Made by a program: the position numbers and the translations under genes
Notes under the pieces: generated by a model
What the model was told of the DNA's origin: nothing
Databases searched by the model: none
What the model saw: only the letters and a program-made list of their open reading frames with translations
NCBI GenBank assembly: GCA_937988885.1
Contig: CALKHR010000182.1
Span: 1-46,444 of the forward strand
Reading direction: 5' to 3'
DNA length: 46,444 bases
Source of the DNA: an uncultured Roseiflexaceae bacterium
Lineage (GTDB): Bacteria; Chloroflexota; Chloroflexia; Chloroflexales; Roseiflexaceae
Shown here: one piece after another, positions 43,722-46,444 of the stretch
Layout: every line of letters starts with the position of its first letter
Position numbering within the stretch: position 1 is the first letter of the stretch

Positions 43722-43893
43722 CGTATGCTGATTGGCCGATAAGCTATTCGATATTATACACACTTGTAATGGTAGCAATTCCTCCGAGTTCGCCCTCCGC
43801 CAACACACTACACTCACCAAAAAAGGCGTCCTAGTGCGGTGCGAGGCATCTCCGTTCACATCCGGCGTGCGCTCGCGCAAGCGGATGGTCGCG

Positions 43894-43923
43894 TTGACGC
43901 CAATCGAGATGCTGTGGTATCAT
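43894..43923 (+). promoter_or_regulatory. Promoter of rplI-dnaB
   Basis: TTGACG (43894-43899), 18 bases, TATCAT (43918-43923) with TGG before it. Start near 43930 gives a leader of about 80 bases. The leader contains a small hairpin around 43963-43980. Confidence 0.55.
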
Positions 43924-44010
43924 AGCCCTTGGTCGTTTTCATATACCCTCTGAACCGGTGTCGGCTATGTAGGCCGATACGTCGTGGGTCGAAGAAGGAA
44001 TCCAATCAAC

Positions 44011-44511
44011 ATGGGCACAAAAATGAAGGTGCTGCTGGTGCAGGATGTCGAGAAGCTGGGCAGCGCCGGCGAAGTAAAGGAAGTTTCGGGCGGTTATGGC
44101 CGCAACTACCTGATCCCGAAGGGTTTCGCCGTCCTGGCGACCCGTGGTCAGGTGAAGCAGGCCGAGGAGCGCTTGGCCGCTCAGCGCCGCCGCGATGAAG
44201 CCGCCCGCCGCGATGCTGAGGCTCTGGCAGCCCGCATCAATGGCCAGACCTTGCGCTTCACCGCTAAGGTTGGCGAGCTCGATCGGCTGTACGGTTCGAT
44301 CACCAACGCCGATATCGCAGAGAAGATTCAGAGCCAGTTGGACATCGAGATCGATCGCCGCAAGATCGACCTGGAAGAGCCAATCAAGCGCATTGGTATC
44401 TACCCCGTGAAGGTGCGATTGGCCACGGGCCTCGAGCCGCTGGTGAACGTGGTTGTCGAGGGCGAGGAAGGCGCGATCCAGTTGCCGCCCGATCCCGAAA
44501 CCGCCGAATAA
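44011..44511 (+). CDS. rplI: 50S ribosomal protein L9
   Basis: A 166-residue ribosomal protein. MKVLLVQDVEKLGSAGEVKE and GGYGRNYLIPKGFA form the N-terminal rRNA-binding domain. A long central helix (VKQAEERLAAQRRRDEAARR) leads to the C-terminal domain (KVGELDRLYGSITNADIAE). It is slightly longer than usual owing to an acidic C-terminal tail (EGEEGAIQLPPDPETAE). ATG 44011 has GAAGGA about 11 bases upstream; ATG 44023 is the usual family start but has no ribosome site. rplI followed by dnaB is a conserved bacterial order. Confidence 0.96.
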   Translation: MGTKMKVLLVQDVEKLGSAGEVKEVSGGYGRNYLIPKGFAVLATRGQVKQAEERLAAQRRRDEAARRDAEALAARINGQTLRFTAKVGELDRLYGSITNADIAEKIQSQLDIEIDRRKIDLEEPIKRIGIYPVKVRLATGLEPLVNVVVEGEEGAIQLPPDPETAE

Positions 44512-44573
44512 ACGAGGACACAGAGCACTACACCTGCTCGCGTCTTCAAAAAGCCTCCAGCAAATGGAAGTGT

Positions 44574-44610
44574 GATAATGTGCCATGCCCACCCGGGCAG
44601 GCACATTATC
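44574..44610. terminator. Long perfect hairpin between rplI and dnaB
   Basis: An 11-bp perfect stem (44574-44584 with 44600-44610) continues after one bulged A as a further 5-bp stem (44586-44590 with 44595-44599) with a 4-base loop. There is no T-run, so it may be a processing or partial termination site between the two genes. Confidence 0.5.
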
Positions 44611-44624
44611 GTGTCTAGGGGGCA

Positions 44625-44633
44625 TGTGGATAA
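44625..44633 (-). promoter_or_regulatory. Consensus DnaA box upstream of dnaB
   Basis: On the minus strand this is TTATCCACA, the exact DnaA-box consensus. It lies 47 bases before the dnaB start. Only one was noticed, so an origin is not suggested. Confidence 0.5.
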
Positions 44634-44679
44634 CATCTGAATGAACGGTTGACGAAACACCTGTTGATGGGGAAAACGT

Positions 44680-46444
44680 ATGGAGAAGTCGCTACCATCG
44701 AATATTGACGCCGAACGCGCCACGCTTGGCTCAATACTGATTAACCGCGAAGCGATCATCGCGATCGCACCCTGGTTGCCGGTTGCGGCTTTCTACCTCG
44801 AGAAACACGCCTGGATCTACGAGGCGATGTTGGCCTGCTACAATGCCCGCATTCCCCCTGATATTCGCACTGTCTCCGATGAGCTACGCCGTAACGATCG
44901 GCTCGACGCGGTCGGCGGCATCGCCTACCTCGCAGACCTTGTCGACTCGGTGCCCACCTCGTACCACGTCGAGTACTACGCTAAAATCGTCGAGCGCACC
45001 TCGCTGCTGCGCCAATTGATCGTGGCTGGCGGCAAAATCGCCGCGCTCGGCTACGACGAGCACGAGGATATCGAAACGACGCTCGATAAGGCCGAGGCGA
45101 CGCTGTTCGAGATCTCGCAACGCCGTTCCACCCAGGATTTCGTGCATATCGGCCAGATTATCGACACGTACTACGAGCAGATCAACTATCTGCAAGAGCA
45201 TCACGGCGAGGTGGTGGGTGTGCCGACCGGCTTCCGCGATATGGACGAGATCACGGGCGGTCTGCAGCGCTCGGACTTGATCATTCTGGCGGCCCGCCCG
45301 TCGGTCGGTAAAACGTCGTTCGCATTGAGCTTGGCCTACAACGTGGCGACGCTAAGCCAAGCCACGGTGGGTGTGTTCAGCCTTGAGATGAGCCGCGAGC
45401 AGTTGGTGCAGCGTCTGTTGGCGCTCGATACCGGCATCAGCACGCATACGCTCCGCACTGGGCATATCCGCGATACCGAGTTGCAGATTTTGATGGAGGC
45501 GATGGGCCGTTTGGCCTCGACGCCGATCTACATCGAGGATACGCCCGGCCTGAATGTGATGGAGGTGCGCAGTAAGGCGCGCCGCCTGCAATCTGAGGCT
45601 GGCGTTGATCTGATCATCATCGACTACTTGCAGTTGTTGGCGGGCCGCCGCAGCGATAACCGTGTGCAAGAGGTGTCGGAGATCTCGCGCGGCCTCAAGT
45701 CGCTCGCCCGCGAGCTGAACGTGCCTGTTATCGCGTTGTCGCAGCTCTCGCGCGCGGTCGAGGGGCGCACCAGCCACGTGCCAATGCTGAGCGACTTACG
45801 CGAGTCGGGCTGCTTGACAGGTGACACATTAGTGTACCTGCCCGAACACGGCGTCTACCGTCGTATGGATGAGTTGGTTGGGCAACACGGATTCGAGGTG
45901 CTGGCAATCAACACCGATACGTGGCAATTCGAGACACGACCTGTGTTGCGCGCCTTCTCCACAGGCATTAAGCCAGTTTACCGCATGACAACGCGCCTCG
46001 GTCGTAGCATTCGAGCAACGGCAAATCACAAGTTCTTGACGATCGATGGGTGGCAACGGCTCGATGCGCTTCAGGTGGGCATGCGCCTGGCGCTCCCGCG
46101 CGAGCTGCCGACCACCACCGAGCTCGCTGCCACGATGAGTGAAGCTGAGGTGGCGCTGCTCGGGCATATGATCGGCGATGGCTGCCATCTCCCGCGCCAA
46201 CCCATCCACTACACAACGAATGATATCAGCCTTGCCGAAACGGTGGCCGATGTGACCGACAGCGCGATCTACTGGGACGAAATCGTGTCGATTGAGCCAG
46301 ATGGAGAGGAAGCCGTTTACGATCTCACCGTCGAAGGGCTTCACAACTTTGTAGCCAACAATATCGTCGTCCACAACTCCATCGAGCAAGACGCGGATAT
46401 CGTGATGTTCATTTATCGCGAAGAGTTGTACGACAAAGAGACCG
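44680..46444 (+). CDS. dnaB: Replicative DNA helicase DnaB with intein (3' end cut)
   Basis: The hexameric helicase of the replication fork, open from ATG 44680 to the window edge. The N-terminal domain (residues 1-150) and linker are followed by the RecA-like domain: Walker A RPSVGKTS (206-213), GVFSLEMSREQLVQRLL, and Walker B LIIIDYLQLLAGR. At residue 378 the DnaB sequence LSDLRESG is interrupted by an intein and resumes with SIEQDADIVMFIYRE at residue 567, the known DnaB-b site used by the Synechocystis DnaB intein. Without the intein the sequence is a normal DnaB. About 22 residues of the C-extein are visible. Protein splicing is needed for a working helicase because the interrupted part is next to the ATPase motif H4 region. 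Confidence 0.96.
   Translation, partial: MEKSLPSNIDAERATLGSILINREAIIAIAPWLPVAAFYLEKHAWIYEAMLACYNARIPPDIRTVSDELRRNDRLDAVGGIAYLADLVDSVPTSYHVEYYAKIVERTSLLRQLIVAGGKIAALGYDEHEDIETTLDKAEATLFEISQRRSTQDFVHIGQIIDTYYEQINYLQEHHGEVVGVPTGFRDMDEITGGLQRSDLIILAARPSVGKTSFALSLAYNVATLSQATVGVFSLEMSREQLVQRLLALDTGISTHTLRTGHIRDTELQILMEAMGRLASTPIYIEDTPGLNVMEVRSKARRLQSEAGVDLIIIDYLQLLAGRRSDNRVQEVSEISRGLKSLARELNVPVIALSQLSRAVEGRTSHVPMLSDLRESGCLTGDTLVYLPEHGVYRRMDELVGQHGFEVLAINTDTWQFETRPVLRAFSTGIKPVYRMTTRLGRSIRATANHKFLTIDGWQRLDALQVGMRLALPRELPTTTELAATMSEAEVALLGHMIGDGCHLPRQPIHYTTNDISLAETVADVTDSAIYWDEIVSIEPDGEEAVYDLTVEGLHNFVANNIVVHNSIEQDADIVMFIYREELYDKET
45811..46377 (+). other. DnaB mini-intein, 189 residues, endonuclease eroded
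   Basis: Starts with Cys1 (CLTGDTLVYL, block A), has block B ATANHKFLTIDGWQRLD with the catalytic His73, and ends with block F (YWDEIVSIEPDGEEAVYDLT) and block G (NFVANNIVVHN) whose last residues are His188-Asn189, followed by Ser+1. All splicing residues are present. Between them LLGHMIGDG (117-125) is the first LAGLIDADG motif of a homing endonuclease, followed by IHYTTNDISLAETV, and then the sequence jumps directly to block F. The second LAGLIDADG motif and some 200 or more residues expected for a full DOD endonuclease are gone. It is in frame with dnaB throughout. Confidence 0.93.

Noticed and set aside
43732..43953. Small plus-strand open frame before rplI
   Set aside because: No ribosome site, runs through the rplI promoter and shows no family motif.
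44625..44633. Replication origin near dnaB
   Set aside because: Only one DnaA box was noticed; no cluster of boxes, no AT-rich unwinding region and no dnaA or dnaN gene.

Overview
The window reads as chromosomal DNA of a bacterium with moderately high GC, most likely a Chloroflexota (Chloroflexia-like) genome. The evidence is indirect. A phosphomutase / DUF3090 / SCO1664-family gene triad known mainly from Actinobacteria and Chloroflexota is present. So are several GT-C type membrane glycosyltransferase-like proteins, a J-domain protein with a Pro/Thr-rich stalk and an ectodomain, and a ferredoxin reductase of adrenodoxin-reductase type. No rRNA, tRNA or CRISPR array was seen, and no large mobile island. 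The only mobile-element trace is the 3' end of an IS605-type tnpB at the left edge. A mini-intein interrupts dnaB at the right edge.

Layout. 1-3.7 kb: tnpB tail and two GT-C membrane proteins (+). 3.7-9.9 kb (-): fmdB-like zinc ribbon, then cysE-cysS-prmA-rsmE, probably one operon, then an S41 processing protease. 10.1-11.0 kb (+): a DUF4395 membrane protein and a membrane-anchored thioredoxin-like protein. 11.0-13.0 kb: a YcaQ-like DNA glycosylase (-) and a SanA-like protein (+). 13.0-16.6 kb (-): E1alpha-E1beta-E2 of a 2-oxo acid dehydrogenase complex, behind a structured leader. 16.9-19.7 kb (-): a long protein that looks like a DUF1998-type helicase with every NTPase motif lost. 20.0-24.9 kb: VanZ-like protein (-), a polytopic membrane protein, a UxaA-family dehydratase and an aminotransferase (+). 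25.0-31.5 kb (-): dgt, dnaG, rpoD and a J-domain membrane protein. 31.6-36.2 kb: small membrane protein (-), the triad and ferredoxin-NADP reductase (+). 36.4-40.5 kb (+): TPR/B-box/membrane protein, EamA transporter, GT39-like protein. 40.7-42.9 kb: GlsB-like and SRPBCC proteins (-), patatin-like lipase (+). 43.0-46.4 kb (+): a broken ADP-ribosylglycohydrolase, rplI and intein-containing dnaB (cut by the window edge).

Functional themes. Core information processing is spread over dgt-dnaG-rpoD and rplI-dnaB. Translation and modification are represented by cysS, prmA, rsmE and rplI. Cysteine supply comes from cysE next to cysS. Acyl-CoA production comes from the 2-oxo acid dehydrogenase, with no E3 in the window. 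Surface glycan or lipid work is suggested by four GT-C-like proteins. Many genes are preceded by extended -10 promoters of the form TGNTANNNT. Convergent gene pairs tend to share one symmetrical hairpin terminator.

The strongest items for a second look are the natural mini-intein in DnaB with an eroded homing endonuclease, the catalytically dead helicase-like protein with a Pro-rich linker and Tudor-like tail, the attenuator-like leader of the E1alpha operon, the membrane-spanning J-domain protein, and the consensus DnaA box plus long hairpin in front of dnaB. All family assignments come from reading motifs by eye; no database search was run.
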